A DNA stretch of 64,000 nucleotides from Euptelea pleiosperma (taxonomy: Eukaryota > Streptophyta > Magnoliopsida > Ranunculales > Eupteleaceae). The position numbers and the translations under genes were made by a program. Location: contig CM068548.1 in NCBI GenBank assembly GCA_035048495.1, positions 13,257,464 through 13,321,463 of the forward strand, written 5' to 3'. Positions 22,064-33,605 of the stretch are shown here, piece after piece (the stretch's first letter is position 1; each line of letters opens with the position of its first letter). The notes below the pieces were generated by a model that searched no databases, was not told the origin of the DNA, and saw only the letters and a program-made list of their open reading frames with translations.

Positions 22064-22662
22064 GCCCACCTGGGTCTCTTTTATTTTCGAAATTGCCCCC
22101 CAAACATGCTTCCCAAGTCAATTCCAAAATTCACACCAACTTCCTATAAAAAAAATAAAAAATGAAAGAAAATATTTGATATTCGAGTACGAAATGTTGT
22201 GTGGACTGTGGATATTGATATGTGACCATAGTTAGGGTTTCGGATTTTTCATTAAAACATGCTTTAAAAAAATTAAGTCAAAATTAATTTAAAAATAAAA
22301 TATTGACAACATTTTGTCTTATAAAATGATTTTTCATGTTCAAAATTAAATAATTCGGAAAAGCTCGTGAATTATTCGAGAATGACTCCATCATGTTCAA
22401 AATTTGCAATTTTTTTCCAAACATTTGAATACGACAACAATTTGAGAATTTATTATTTATGTAGCCCAATTACAAACGGTTCGGATATGGATCCAAGTAG
22501 GATGATTTAATTTGGATTTGGGGTTGGATTCAGATACTAGATTTAGCTAATCAAAATTGTTAGATCCAGGTTTAAGACTTAGTGGATCCGACCGATATTT
22601 CTATGTGAGTTGGATCCAAATCTTCCCATGTGAATGGTTCAGATTGGGGTCATGTGTTATAT
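22064..22662. other. Upstream region of NF-YA, no feature recognised
   Basis: AT-rich, with many AAAATTT runs. It probably holds part of the NF-YA promoter, but I cannot assign elements. Confidence 0.35.
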
Positions 22663-22832
22663 ACTAGTGGGTGGCCCGTGCCACTGCACTCCCTGACAAA
22701 GCATTTGCCAAAATTTGGTAAGCGGCTAAGATCCACTGCCCGTTTTGGGGGATAAAATCTTGGCCCTTCTTTGTTGAAGCCTATAAGAGGGGGTATAAGT
22801 GGGGAGGCAACTACTCTGTTTTATTATATAGA
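22663..22832 (-). mobile_element. Mini-Helitron, 170 bp
   Basis: On the minus strand it begins A|TCTATATAATAAAACAGAG and ends with a hairpin (stem GTGGC/GCCAC, loop ACGG) followed by CCACTAGT. The TC start after A, the GC-rich hairpin and the CTAGT end are Helitron hallmarks. The base after CTAGT is A rather than the usual T. No Rep/helicase is encoded, so the element is non-autonomous. A related 5' end is at 61292. Confidence 0.65.
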
Positions 22833-23180
22833 TGGATCATGCTATTCAAAGTTGGATATGGCCAGGATTTACTTAGATCTGACCCATTTCATGCCCTAAT
22901 ACCCATTCTTGGCCACCCTCTTGGGGTAGTGTAGTTGTATAAGTATAATACTGTCTGGGAACTGATCCCACGAGGTGATGATCATACCCATTTGATCAAT
23001 AACAAAGGACTGATCAGATGGTAGGATCATGGGATGGTTTGGAAAAGCACCATTGGGTCAAGTGATTTTTGTCCATAGAAGTAGGTACCCTAACCAAATA
23101 AATACTCCATATTAATGAAGTGGTGACCCATCTCTATAGTGCCGGCACCACCACTTATGCATCCTTTTAATACTTGAAAT

Positions 23181-23575
23181 CATAGTTTAAAAAACGGCCG
23201 TTTAAACGGTTTTAACAGTTGTTTAAATGGTAACGCCCCAAGCCCGTTTCCGTTAAACCTGTTTAAACACATTTTAACGTTTTTGGATTTAACGGTCGTT
23301 TTTTTGTTTTAACGGCCGTTAAAATCGTTTAAACAGCCGTTAAATTCTGAAAAATTTTGTGAAAAAAACGGCGTTAATTCTGTTAAATTCAATTTTTTTT
23401 TTTTAATTTTCAAATTTCAAATTTCAAAATTTGAACTTCAGCTCCAATTTTTTCAGTTAAAATCCATTTTTTCAGTTTTCCATTTTTGCCCCTGGCCGTT
23501 TCAATCCGTTTTAACGGTTTAAACGGTAACGTCCCCAGTCCGTTTAGTCGTTAAAACGGCCTCCTTTAAACCTTG
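23181..23575. mobile_element. hAT-like foldback MITE, AAACGG-arm type, copy 3
   Basis: The ends are CATAGTTTAAAAAACGG and, inverted, TTTAAACCTTG. The perfect 8-bp target duplication CTTGAAAT is at 23173-23180 and 23576-23583. The internal CTGAAAAATTTTGTGAAAAA block is at about 23347 and a TTGCCCCTGGCCGTTTCAAT block near 23487. Confidence 0.85.
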
Positions 23576-23583
23576 CTTGAAAT

Positions 23584-25099
23584 GCCTTCTAGTGTAGATA
23601 CACCCCAGATGAAATTGTAATTTTTAAGCAAAATAGAGGGTAAGTTAGACTTTTTACTAATGTTCTTGACCAAATCAGTCTATAGGCTAGAGTCTAGGCA
23701 GGCTCAACAACTCAAGTAGGCTGTAGACCGCAGTCAAGTGTACTTGACCTATCAGCCTCATTAAGACATAAACAGCGCTTTGCCTTCAACCACTACATCA
23801 AATGACAAAAATGGCCTATCTTCTCACCTAAACATTTTGTCTCTGGTGACAAAGGAGTTTTTGCTTCAATGACTCATGTGTTTTTCCCATCAGGAGCAGG
23901 ACTCTTGGTAAAAATATCTTTCAAGTCCCCCCTCCCAAAATGTACCCTCAAGGCCTTAACCAACCTATGTTAAGCCCTTGGTTAAGGGGTGGTTAACAAG
24001 GGGTACGTGTCAGACATTTTGGGAGGGGGACTTCAAACTTTCCAGCCCCAATCTTCTCGCATTTTCCATATTATGATTTAGCCTTGTGTCAAGGACGTAG
24101 CGAATTGTATGTGCCGCGTGGCACTTTCCAAGATGTTTTGCCATTTGGACGCAGACCTATGTACTAAAAATCAATCCGATAATGCTGTGTTTGGGATTGC
24201 GATAAACCTAACTTATAGCTTATTTCTTTTTGGGCCAAGCTTCAGACTAGACTTCTATGAATACTGGGTTTAGGTGTAATCCGACGATTTTGTCATTTAA
24301 ATCAACTAGTAAAGATTAGGGTTATTTTTGGTACTTTGAAAGTTTTATATCAGGTTTAGTGTTCATTTATGATTTGTCTTAATGAATAAAGAGATATTTC
24401 AAGTATTATAGAAGTTTTACTTCAATTTGAATTTCAACACATGCTGAGTAAAAGTGTTGGGCGCATAAGCCCGTGTGTTGCACATTAGTGATTGTAGGGG
24501 CGTTTTGGAAGACCTTCAAACTGAAAGTTTCAAGCCAATGGATAGTTTTGAAAGATTAATTTGGAGGGGCGAAATTTGTAAATTATAGCAACTCAAGGCA
24601 CAATTAGAAAATCAAAATTAAAAAATTATCAATGTAATGTATATATTAGTTGAAAGTGTTGTTTTGAAAATTCAGAAAAATTGGCATATTAAATGGTTAT
24701 TTTAGAAATATCTATTCTACTTAATAATAGACGAAGGCCCTTCTTGCTCGTCTCACGCTAAACGCCAATATCCCAAAAATACACATGTGTTTGCTTCTTT
24801 TGTGTTCTTTAAAGTAGAAGGGTTCTTCCATTTTTTTGGTGTCAAAGCATACGTCGCCCTATCTGCAACATCACCTTGCAACTCATTCATTGCTACTCTT
24901 TTATTAAAAAGGATTTTAAAAAAAAATCCTTATATTACTTAAATTGAAAAACATTGTTTCTTTCATTTTTTTAAATTTCTTTATTTTATAAGGGTGTTTT
25001 GGTCATTCAATATTTTACATTTTAACTCAACTATTAAAGCATTTATTAAATATCCACGTGGCACTGATCTTTGTCCCTAAAAAAATATTAGATAATGCT
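23584..25099. other. Intergenic, no gene seen
   Basis: Only short stop-rich frames occur. About 24060-24200 has a lone GTGCCGCGTGGCAC block reminiscent of a family-A arm. Confidence 0.4.
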
Positions 25100-25425
25100 G
25101 TCCATCGTCAAAGTTGATGACAAACCTACTGGTGAGCCACGTGGCACAATATTAGAGGCTACTGGCCGTATGGATGTTTGGCCCATCTCTAAATGGACTT
25201 ACGTAACAAAATCAGCCTGATTAGTATTTTCTAACTTTGGATATGAGTCCCCCAAATAATGTTAGAATCCAAGATTTAAAATAAAACCATGAAAAAGACT
25301 CTAATCCAACTGATGGAAATTACTAATCCAAATGAATTTTGGTATGTAGGTCCAACTAGGTATTGGCCAAACATCTACATCGCCATGGTCTCTAAGACCG
25401 TACCAGTGTAAGCTGCTGCCACGCG
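25100..25425. repeat. Family A foldback, copy 8 (diverged)
   Basis: The left arm contains GAGCCACGTGGCACAATATT and CGTATGGATGTTTGGCCC; the right arm contains GGCCAAACATCTACATCG. The outer right end is lost at about GACCGTACCAGTG. Confidence 0.6.
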
Positions 25426-26442
25426 TAAGGTGCACTTGCATCGCACTTGAGGTCCCCCTAGTGGAAGTAATGGCATAGTAACTCATTAGGAGCCTATGTG
25501 AATGTATGTGATGTGTTATTGTAGTTTTGCCTTTAAAATAGTAATAGAATTTATCCATATAAAAGTTAAAAAAAATCAAACAATGTTCAATATATTTCTA
25601 CCTACTTTTGTATTTTATATTTTTGATTTGAACAACACCAAGCCCTTATCGTTAATCAACTAATTAAGTACGCGACACGTGTATTGCACCAAGTGATCCT
25701 ACGGGCATTTTTAGAAGAAGTGGCAAAATAGGAAAATTTCAACCCAAAGAGTAATCTTGGAAAAACCCACAAAATATGAACAGGTTTGGGAAGCAATTGG
25801 AAGACAGGGTTGAAAGATTAGTTTGGAGGGGCAAATCTAAAAATTGTGATAACTCAGGGACAAGTGAGAAAAGTAAAATTCTCAAGTTGCCCATGTCATT
25901 TTGATGATGTCAATGGATACGAAGGCAAGTGGTTGAAATAGTCCCTGCTTTAGCCATTGCCTTTATAGCATCATGGTGCCTAGGTGAACGTCGTGTGATC
26001 ATCACGTGGCAACCAAGTTTTGGCTTTAAAATAGTAATAGATACATAAGTACACCATTAAGCAGTATACCCATGTAAGTTAATAGACTGCATACCTGATC
26101 TCGACCCTACATCTTATTGACTTTTACAGCAAAATTGTGATTGTTTCATTCTTATTAAATAACAATAAAATAAAATAAAAATAGGTTGCTTTCAAAAAAA
26201 AATAAAATAAAATAAAAATAAAAAGAATTGTGTTAGGTTGAAACCTTGTACTGTAATTAACAGCTAAGAGGTATACACCCTTGTAACAATATTCTATTTG
26301 TGAGATGGTAGGTCCCATCTAAAGGAATGATCTCATAGAATGATCATGACCATCGGTTCTATTTACCTTTTTTATTTTAAATTTTTGTTATTACCGAATA
26401 GTTTGGGGTTAAAGAGTTGACCAATTGTTGCTACAAGCCATT
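25426..26442. other. Intergenic, no gene seen
   Basis: AT-rich with A-runs and AAAAT repeats near 26165-26225. No feature recognised. Confidence 0.4.
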
Positions 26443-26996
26443 AAGGGCATGTTTGTTTACTATGAAATTGATTAACTTTTCCCATTTTCATACGTTTGGT
26501 TCGACCAAGTCACCTGACAAAACAAGTTGCGCCAAAGTAAAAAAAGTATTAACTCTCATCCCTAGTATCGGGATGTTGCGCCATGGTGCAACATTGTTGA
26601 TGATTCGGTGTGTTAAACAAATTTTCATGTGGAGCCCAGCTGAAATGTAGGACCCGCATCATATAAAATGTGGGACCTCGATACGCTGACACCAAGCATA
26701 TTGTGGGGGCTCATATGGACATGTGCAATCCTGATATGCATGGCAGTGACTTTGTAGGACCTACTTGATACACACGTGGTTTGATGTGAGGTCTACACAG
26801 TATGGCATATATTTATTTTTAGAGCAAGATGCAACAAACTTTTGTATACGAGCAATTAATAGATGTAATAGAATTCATTATTAGACCAAACACTCTAATG
26901 AGTATATTGTGTAAAATTCATTTTGCACAACACACATCCTATGCATGTTTTCGAGTTAAACATATTCAAATTTTCAGTAAACAAACAAACCCTAAG
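26443..26996. mobile_element. Inverted-repeat element, about 550 bp
   Basis: The left end reads AAGGGCATGTTTGTTTACTA and the right end AGTAAACAAACAAACCCT, an imperfect inverse. The interior has no transposase. This end type is common in plant hAT or Harbinger MITEs; the target duplication is unclear. Confidence 0.45.
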
Positions 26997-27129
26997 TTTT
27001 TATAACATTTTTTTTTATGGTTCCACCAATAATTAGTGACCTAAATTAATTAGTGCTTCTCCAATCAGGGCCGTCTCTACCATAAGGCCAATAAGGCGGT
27101 CGCCTTAGGCCCCAGGTGAGAGAAGGCCC

Positions 27130-27360
27130 CAGCCCTTTACCCACCCCTTGTTGGATATACAAACCAAAAATTAACCTGATTGGTTATCTCTAGCTATAGA
27201 TTTTAATTCTTCTTAGAATTGATTCTAGCCAATGGATTCAAGCATATTTTTTGAGTAATAAATCCAATGATTAGAAATCATCAATCAAGCTGATTTTTAA
27301 TGTGTTTATCCACCAATAGGTTGGCTGAACATCCACACAGTCATTAGGCCCAAAAAATGA
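27130..27360. repeat. Family B foldback, partial
   Basis: ACCCACCCCTTGTTGGATAT on the left and GGCTGAACATCCACACAGTC on the right are diverged family-B arms; the outer ends are missing. Confidence 0.5.
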
Positions 27361-28060
27361 TCTATGTAAGGCCGCGAGAGTCCTCTACATGGATTGCAAT
27401 GGGAGTCCTCTGCATCTAAATTTTTTGCCGTAGCTTTTGATTATCATAAATAGTTGTTAAATAAGATTGTCTACTATACAATGAGTTAAAATTTTTAATT
27501 AATACCATACATATTAATATATTAAAAATTTAAAATTTAAATATAAAAAGGCCTCATACGGAGTTTTTGCCTTAAGCCTCAACTTGCCTCCAATTCAGCT
27601 ATGCTGGACAGCTAAGCCACGAAAACATAGAAACATCCAAACAGGGCCTAAAGTTTGCTGCATAATATTTTGTACGTTTCCTTCGAGGTCAAGAAAAACT
27701 TTATGATAGCAACACTGCTAGTTTTTTGGGTAGGTCCCCACCATTCAAGTTTTAACCACAAGACCACCTGGCAAGACCTGCACGATAATTTAGGTAGGAC
27801 CTCTATCCTATGCAGACCAAGAAGTCCACAAGAGTTCCAACAAGGGGAAGACACATATTAACCATATGCACTAAAGAGCCGAGTATGGTGAGGCTTCAAC
27901 ATGTTGGTTGAACAAGCCCTATTTCTCTACCTAGAATTGATCTTTGGTCTTAATAATGCACAGCTACGGCAAAATTGGTCTGGTTGAGATGGATTGAAGG
28001 GACACTCTTGTACCTATTGCTGGAGAAATCTTTGATCTTGGCATTTTTTTATTGGGTGTT
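27361..28060. other. Intergenic, no gene seen
   Basis: Only short opposed frames occur (27648-27861, both strands), with no recognisable protein. Confidence 0.4.
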
Positions 28061-28065
28061 CCGGT

Positions 28066-28275
28066 ACCTAAAAATACCACGTGGCACATTCTTAGAGATC
28101 ATTGAACCTAAAAATACCACGTGGCACATTCTTAGAGATCATTGACCGTACATAATCTTGTTGGTGGTACATAATCTTTTGATTCGAGTCTTTTTCATGG
28201 TAGGGGTACTCAGATCCAACACCTATAAACCACCAATCAAGATGATTTTTGGTATGTAGGTCTACTTAGGGATTG
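28066..28275. repeat. Family A fragment with a tandem duplicated arm tip
   Basis: The segment starting CCTAAAAATACCACGTGGC and ending AGAGATCATTGA occurs twice in direct succession (about 40 bp each). Each has the CCACGTGG core. A right-arm remnant follows to about 28275. Confidence 0.55.
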
Positions 28276-28289
28276 TTAAAAAACCCATG

Positions 28290-28480
28290 AAGTCAATGAG
28301 GCCCTGCTTGGTTCGTTACACTGGGTTGCATTTTACACCCTTGTGCAAATGCAGTGAGTTGCATGGCAGTCATTTACCATAGTTTTTGGACTGCACATAG
28401 CTCATTTGCGTGCTACAACCAATCACGTAATCCCAGAACTTTGTCAAGTGGGTGCATTGCATCTAATTTAGGTGCAGCCG
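28290..28480. repeat. Family D-like terminal fragment
   Basis: GCCCTGCTTGGTTCGTTACA followed by GCATTTTACACC and TGCAAATGCAGTGAGTTGCA resembles the family-D end, strongly diverged. Confidence 0.35.
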
Positions 28481-28710
28481 AGACGCCCAGGTAAAAAAAA
28501 GTCAGAATAGAAAATTTTCTTATTGCTTTGAGATAATTGTTGCTCCCGACGTTTTTTCAGATACAGGTGTCTGGGCTGCAGATCTCTTAAAAAACACTGA
28601 CCTGGGTATGTTTGCGGTGAAGCCGAGGTAGTCAGCCCGTACAAAATTCACGTGCCGAGATCTGCGGCCTTGTCATTACCTAAAACATTTGGATGCAGGC
28701 GTCTGGGCAG

Positions 28711-28925
28711 CACCTAAAACACCACGTGGAACATTCTTATAGACCAAGGACTGTATGGATGTTTGGACGATCGATCCCTAGGTGGACCTACAGACCAAAA
28801 ATCTGGCAATTTATATCCGTTCCTCAAAAATAATGCTCCAATCTGACAGGACTAAAATCCGACGGTTAGAAATTACAGTCATAAGGTCATTGGTCGCTAA
28901 GAGTGCGCCAAGTGGCCTTCAATTG
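28711..28925. repeat. Family A foldback, degenerate copy
   Basis: ACCACGTGGAACATTCTTAT, then TGTATGGATGTTTGG and CTAGGTGGACCTACAGACC mark a left arm; the right arm is reduced to GCGCCAAGTGGCC. Confidence 0.45.
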
Positions 28926-29834
28926 TAGTTGCTTTCTCTCCATTGTTGAAGTACAGTTAAGTGCCACCGACAGACGCGCTTAGTGATTTCAGGGGGTTCC
29001 GGGCCTCAACATCGGTACGAGGTAGCGAGGACAATTCTGTAATATCTGAACACAACGAGGGCATTATCCAATGATAAGAGACCTAACAAACGACGACCCC
29101 AAAGACCTATATTCAATTGGGCTGTGTTGTAGATAGGGTTCTGTTTTGGTATATTTAGGGGAGATTTTAGTGGAGAGATAGAGACGTTTTGTCGTGTAGT
29201 AGACCCTTTGTTCCCTACTTAATTTTAGCCGAACCCAAGTCAACTTTGGAGGGGACAAATGACAAATAACTCCTGCCCCAATAGAGTTAGCAACAAGACT
29301 CCGTCGCTGGTGGCAAGGGAGCATAATGCCACGTCGGCTTGCCTTAGAAAACAGAGAAAGAGATAGACGTTAACTCTTCGACAGCACTTCCCAACCACTC
29401 ATTGAATTCTTCTAGGGTATTGAAGTTTTACTGTGTCAACCGCACATATATTTATGTCTTATTTGCACACATGACCTCATTGATTTGGACCGCCGGATTG
29501 GTATAGTGCAACAATCTGATCGATTCATTCGATAATCTTAACCATCCGATTTAGATTTGCCTCACTGATGAGACATTCTCATCGCAATTCCATCTTGACT
29601 GTGGTCAACATTAGTCTCTACCGTCTAGATTGTTCTGAAGAACATACATGGTTGAGATTCTTTTAATGTGTTCATATGTACCTTCGTAATCCTCTTGGTG
29701 GGACCCATGGGATAGTGGGGTCTTGACTCTTGATCATGAAGTGCAGTACCTACGAAGTTAGGTGAAGTTGTCCATCACGCTGTCTTCCCAAGTCGCAACC
29801 AAAACAGAATAAATCTTTGATGATAAACGTCATC
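28926..29834. other. Intergenic, no gene seen
   Basis: No repeat family seen elsewhere in the window is recognised, nor a coding frame with family features. Confidence 0.35.
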
Positions 29835-30060
29835 ATGACGGACTGCAAATGATCCTATGGATGTTCGTCCCATCTCTATATTGACCTGACTAGTGATTTA
29901 CAACCCTCCAAATAATGATCAAATTTCACGGTTTAAAATTGTTATAAATCACAAATCAGGCTAATTTTTGGTCTGTGGGTCTACCTAGGGATGGGCCAAA
30001 CATCTATACGGTAAGTAGTCTATAAGAATGTGACACGTGTTTCATATGTGGTCCGTCATC
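29835..30060. repeat. Family A foldback, degenerate copy
   Basis: CCTATGGATGTTCGTCCCAT on the left and GGCCAAACATCTATACGGTA plus GACACGTGTTTCATATG on the right; the middle is shortened. Confidence 0.5.
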
Positions 30061-30315
30061 AAAGATGTAGAACCCACGAAGTCAATTATGAGGAAGAAAG
30101 ATGATGGGTACTTTGGCCAATTTTAAATCTTGGGATAACCTTGGAATGTGTGTAAGGTTGGAATAAAAGGGCATTGAATAAATAAATGAAAGAGACGTGC
30201 GTGTACATGCTACATACATGTACATGACTTACTTTAATGGATGTACATGACATGGGGCACATCGTGTCATGATGTCATCAACCAAGGTTGGGATATATAT
30301 ATATATAGGAGAAAA

Positions 30316-30685
30316 GATGTAACAAGGTATGCCTGAAACTGTTTCATTTGCCGAAGCGGCATTTTTGGTAGTCACCGCTGCCATTTGGGTCCACTGACCG
30401 CATGGATGTTTATCCCACCCCTTGATGGATATACAGACCAAAAATCACCTTGATTGGTAATATATAACCTTTATATTTTAACACTTCTTAGTACTTTTTA
30501 AGGCATTCTTATAGCCGTTGAGTGCAACCATTTTTTAGTACTAAAACCAAAAGCTGATTTTTTGTATGAAGGTCTATTAAGGTTGGGCTAAACATCCATG
30601 CGGTCAGTGGACCCAGATGGCAGTGGTGACTATAAAAAATGCCGCTTCCGCAAATGAAAAGATCTCAGGTATACCTTGTTACATC
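30316..30685. repeat. Foldback MITE, family B, full copy
   Basis: The ends are GATGTAACAAGGTATGCCTG and, inverted, ATACCTTGTTACATC. The arms then carry TTTCATTTGCCGAAGCGGCA, CACCGCTGCCATTTGGG and CACTGACCGCATGGATGTTT on the left, each with its inverse on the right (AACATCCATGCGGTCAGTGG, GATGGCAGTGG, GCCGCTTCCGCAAATGAAA). The two arms fill nearly the whole 370 bp. No coding capacity. It shares the GCATGGATGTTT core with family A, so the two may be cousins. Confidence 0.8.
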
Positions 30686-30746
30686 ACGACCCTATATATA
30701 TTCTCTATATATATAGAGAGAGAGAGAGAGATCTGGTGTTTCCCGA

Positions 30747-31107
30747 GTGAACCTTCGCTCCCAGCATGCTGTGAGCGAAGCCAATCACAGCCCACGATAC
30801 GAGCCATGTGGCACACTCTTAGAGGGCGCTGACCGTATGGATGTTTTTCCAGGCCCTAGGTGGACCCGAAAACCAAGAATCAGCCTGGTTAGTGATCTAA
30901 ACTTTGGATCTTTGCTCCCAAATAACGCTCAAATTCATACGGTTAAAACCAACCTATGAAAATAACATCAATCCCACGCTTAGAAATAACTGATCAGGTT
31001 TATTTTTTGTTTGTAGGTCCACCTAATGATTGGCCAAACATTCATACAGTGAGCGTCTACTAAGTGTACGCCACGTGGCTCATATTGTGTGCTGTGAAGG
31101 TTTACTC
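30747..31107. repeat. Family A foldback, copy 11
   Basis: Left end GAGTGAACCTTCGCTC, right end GGTTTACTC. Both arms are complete with CATGTGGC on the left and GCCACGTGGC on the right. It lies only about 60 bp from the full family-B copy. Confidence 0.7.
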
Positions 31108-31217
31108 GTGTTTCCCTACCCCACAACAAAGTTTTAGCAGGGTTTAAGAATGCCATGGCTATGGCTGTGAGGCACATTAACTAACACATAACCACCTTTT
31201 TCTCTTTGAACTTTCTT

Positions 31218-31618
31218 GAGTAAAATTTGCATGACCGTCGTTCATAATATGAGTCAAGTGGCACATTTTTAGAGGATACCGACAGTATGGATGTTTGACC
31301 AATCCTTAGGTGGACCTACAAATAAAAAATAAACCTGATTAGTAATTTCTAAGCATTGGATTAGAGTCATTTTCATGGGTTGATTTTAACCGTGGGAATT
31401 TGAGCATTATTTGGGGTACAAGATCTTTTTTTTTTGTAATTTGGGGTACAAGATCGAAAGCTTTGAAATCACTAATGAGACTGATTTTTGATTTGCAGGT
31501 CCATCTAGGGATTGGACAAACATCCATATGGTCAATGTCCTCTAAAAACATACCACGTGTCTCATATTGTGCACGATCAGGGCTTATATGACCGTCGTCG
31601 GTCATCCAAGTTTTATTA
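31218..31618. repeat. Family A foldback, copy 12
   Basis: Left end GAGTAAAATTTGCATGACC, right end near CCAAGTTTTATTAG. Around 31420-31455 a short TTTGGGGTACAAGATC unit is duplicated around a T-run. Confidence 0.7.
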
Positions 31619-32025
31619 GGATTTTTATTTATTGATGGACTTTCTTAGGCTTTAAGCAATCATTTGGGAGATGAAATCAAATTAACCACCCCCTCATCCC
31701 CTTATTCATTTGGTAGGGCTTCTTCACCATTACCATTATAATCTAAATCATGATTAGGTGTATAAAATGTGTCTAGTTCCAATTGCAACATCGGGCGATT
31801 CTGTCTATCTTCGCGTAATCATGCTTTTTGAGTGCTCGTTCCATGCGCGCGCTAAGTCATAATCTAATTTGATTAGTGATGGGATACACAGGATGTGTGT
31901 TTTCTACATTGGTGCAAGCATTAGCGGGTCAATAGTATCCTTGTCTTTGCGCGATGTCGGTCGCTTAAAAATTAATTTTGAAATTTGAGACAATTAACCA
32001 CAGTTACTTTAGAAGAGGGATTTTA

Positions 32026-32274
32026 GGGGCGTTTGGTATCACGAAAATAAGTAGTTTCTTGACTTTTATAAGCTAAAAAGTTAGTTTGGATGTGTTTCAT
32101 ATTTTAACTTTTGAAAAGTTAAAAACTAACGTAAAATTGAAGCTAATCTTTTTAGGTTTTAACTTCTACGAGAAATTACTTCTCAAAAATTAGAAGACAT
32201 TTTGGAGGTAAAAAATCAACTAGTGACATCTACTACAAGTAGAAGTGCTTTTATGTCTCGTTCCCAAACGCCCC
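32026..32274. mobile_element. Tourist/Harbinger-like MITE, 249 bp
   Basis: Perfect inverted ends GGGGCGTTTGG and CCAAACGCCCC are flanked by the direct repeat TTTA (32022-32025 and 32275-32278). The interior is AT-rich and palindromic in part (AACTTTTGAAAAGTT). Non-autonomous. Confidence 0.65.
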
Positions 32275-32389
32275 TTTAATTTTTAAGAACATTTGTCGGT
32301 GCAACCGGGGAAGTGCTGCACGGTACCAGCATATAAATATCCTTTGTGAGGATGGTTTGTGCTTGATCGAGAAAAATCCTTTGTGAGCA

Positions 32390-32642
32390 TAGAAAAATCC
32401 ACATGATTAGTGATTTTTAGGCGTTGGATTGGAGTTATTTTCATGGGTTGATTTTAACCACGGGAATTTGAGCATTATTGACTATTTTTGGGGGTACAAA
32501 TATCAAAAGGTTTGAAATTAATAATCAGGCTGATTTTTGGTTTGTAGGTCCACCTATGGATTGGCAAAACATCGATATGGTCAGAGTCCTCTAAGAGTGT
32601 GCCACATGGCTCATAATGTGGGCTGTCAGCAAAGTTTTACTC
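32390..32642. repeat. Family A foldback, copy 13 (left arm lost)
   Basis: The middle and right arm are present, ending GTCAGCAAAGTTTTACTC, the exact inverse of the family left end. The left arm is replaced by unrelated sequence. Confidence 0.65.
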
Positions 32643-32812
32643 CGGAAAATGTGATCAAGAGGTTGACAATTAAGAAAAAGGTCAGTGTTAGGATCACTAA
32701 ACTATTTTGGTCTTTGATCATCTAAGAACTGGCCGGCCCACTGAATGAGCATCCAGATCAATAAAAATATTGCCAATTGTGTGTGATTCCAATGCTACGT
32801 ACCAAGGTTTTA

Positions 32813-33030
32813 ACCATCGTTTAAAAAAACAAACGGACCTCCTCTGTTACGTTACATACTGTTCAAACGAAAAAAAAACGACCATTTTTTATGAAAATAT
32901 TTGTTAAAAAAATGCCCGTTATTTCTGTTATTTTTTCATTATAAATTTTACTGAAAATTTAAAATTTAAATTTTTAATTTTGAATTTAGATCCGTTATTT
33001 TCCATTTTCCCATTTTTGGTCATGTGCTAC
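32813..33030. mobile_element. hAT-like foldback MITE, AAACGG-arm type, degenerate
   Basis: It starts CAAGGTTTTAACCATCG after CTACGTAC and has AAACGGACC, AAACGACC and CCCGTTATTTCTG remnants. The far end is eroded; CTACAGAC near 33026 may be the other target duplication (6 of 8). Confidence 0.45.
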
Positions 33031-33094
33031 AGACAACCAATATATAGTGCCTAAAACGATAATTTCCTTTCTCTTGCACAACTATACACAACGA

Positions 33095-33605
33095 TCCGAG
33101 CAAATCGTCGATGATGGGCCATACGGATGTTTATCCCATCCCTAGGTGGACCTACATACCAAAAATCAGTCTGATTAAGTATTTCTAACCTTTGGGTCTG
33201 AGTACCCCAAAATTATGCTCGAATCCACAGTTAAAAATTTATCCATGAAAAAGACGACAATCCATCGGTTATGAATCGCTAATCAGGCTGATTTTTGATA
33301 TATATGTCCATCGTGACGGGCCAAATATCAATAGTCATTAACCTTGGGCCCTATCACACAAGGGGGGCGACTGGGTTGGGGTAAGATAGGCGATGGGACC
33401 GGCAAGGATAGCAATCCAGTCTTCCATTTCTCTCGAACAGTGACCGGTCAACTTTTTGCCTTCGTCCCGAGGCAGGCTAATCGAGTAGCCCTAGAAGCAT
33501 GTGTTCAAGCTCGTTACGAGGGACGTGATCTTGCTCAGGAAGGTAATGATACTCTCCCGTCTCTTTAAAAAATGCCACGTGGCTCACATTGCGTTCCGTG
33601 ATCAA
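33095..33605. repeat. Family A foldback, copy 14, interrupted
   Basis: Arms are seen at 33095-33355 and 33569-33605 (TGCCACGTGGCTCACATTGC). The right arm is split by the organelle-derived insert at about 33360-33568. Confidence 0.55.
33360..33568 (+). pseudogene. rbcL: Organelle-derived insert with a plastid rbcL fragment
   Basis: Positions 33476-33552 translate to [13 protein letters not shown], then [11 protein letters not shown], which is the C-terminal part of the Rubisco large subunit, about 26 of some 475 residues. The preceding approximately 115 bp (ACCGGCAAGGATAGCAATCC and on) are not rbcL, so the donor was already a chimera, perhaps mitochondrial DNA carrying a plastid piece. There is no start, and the frame ends soon after. 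It sits within a family-A MITE arm. Non-functional. Confidence 0.75.
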
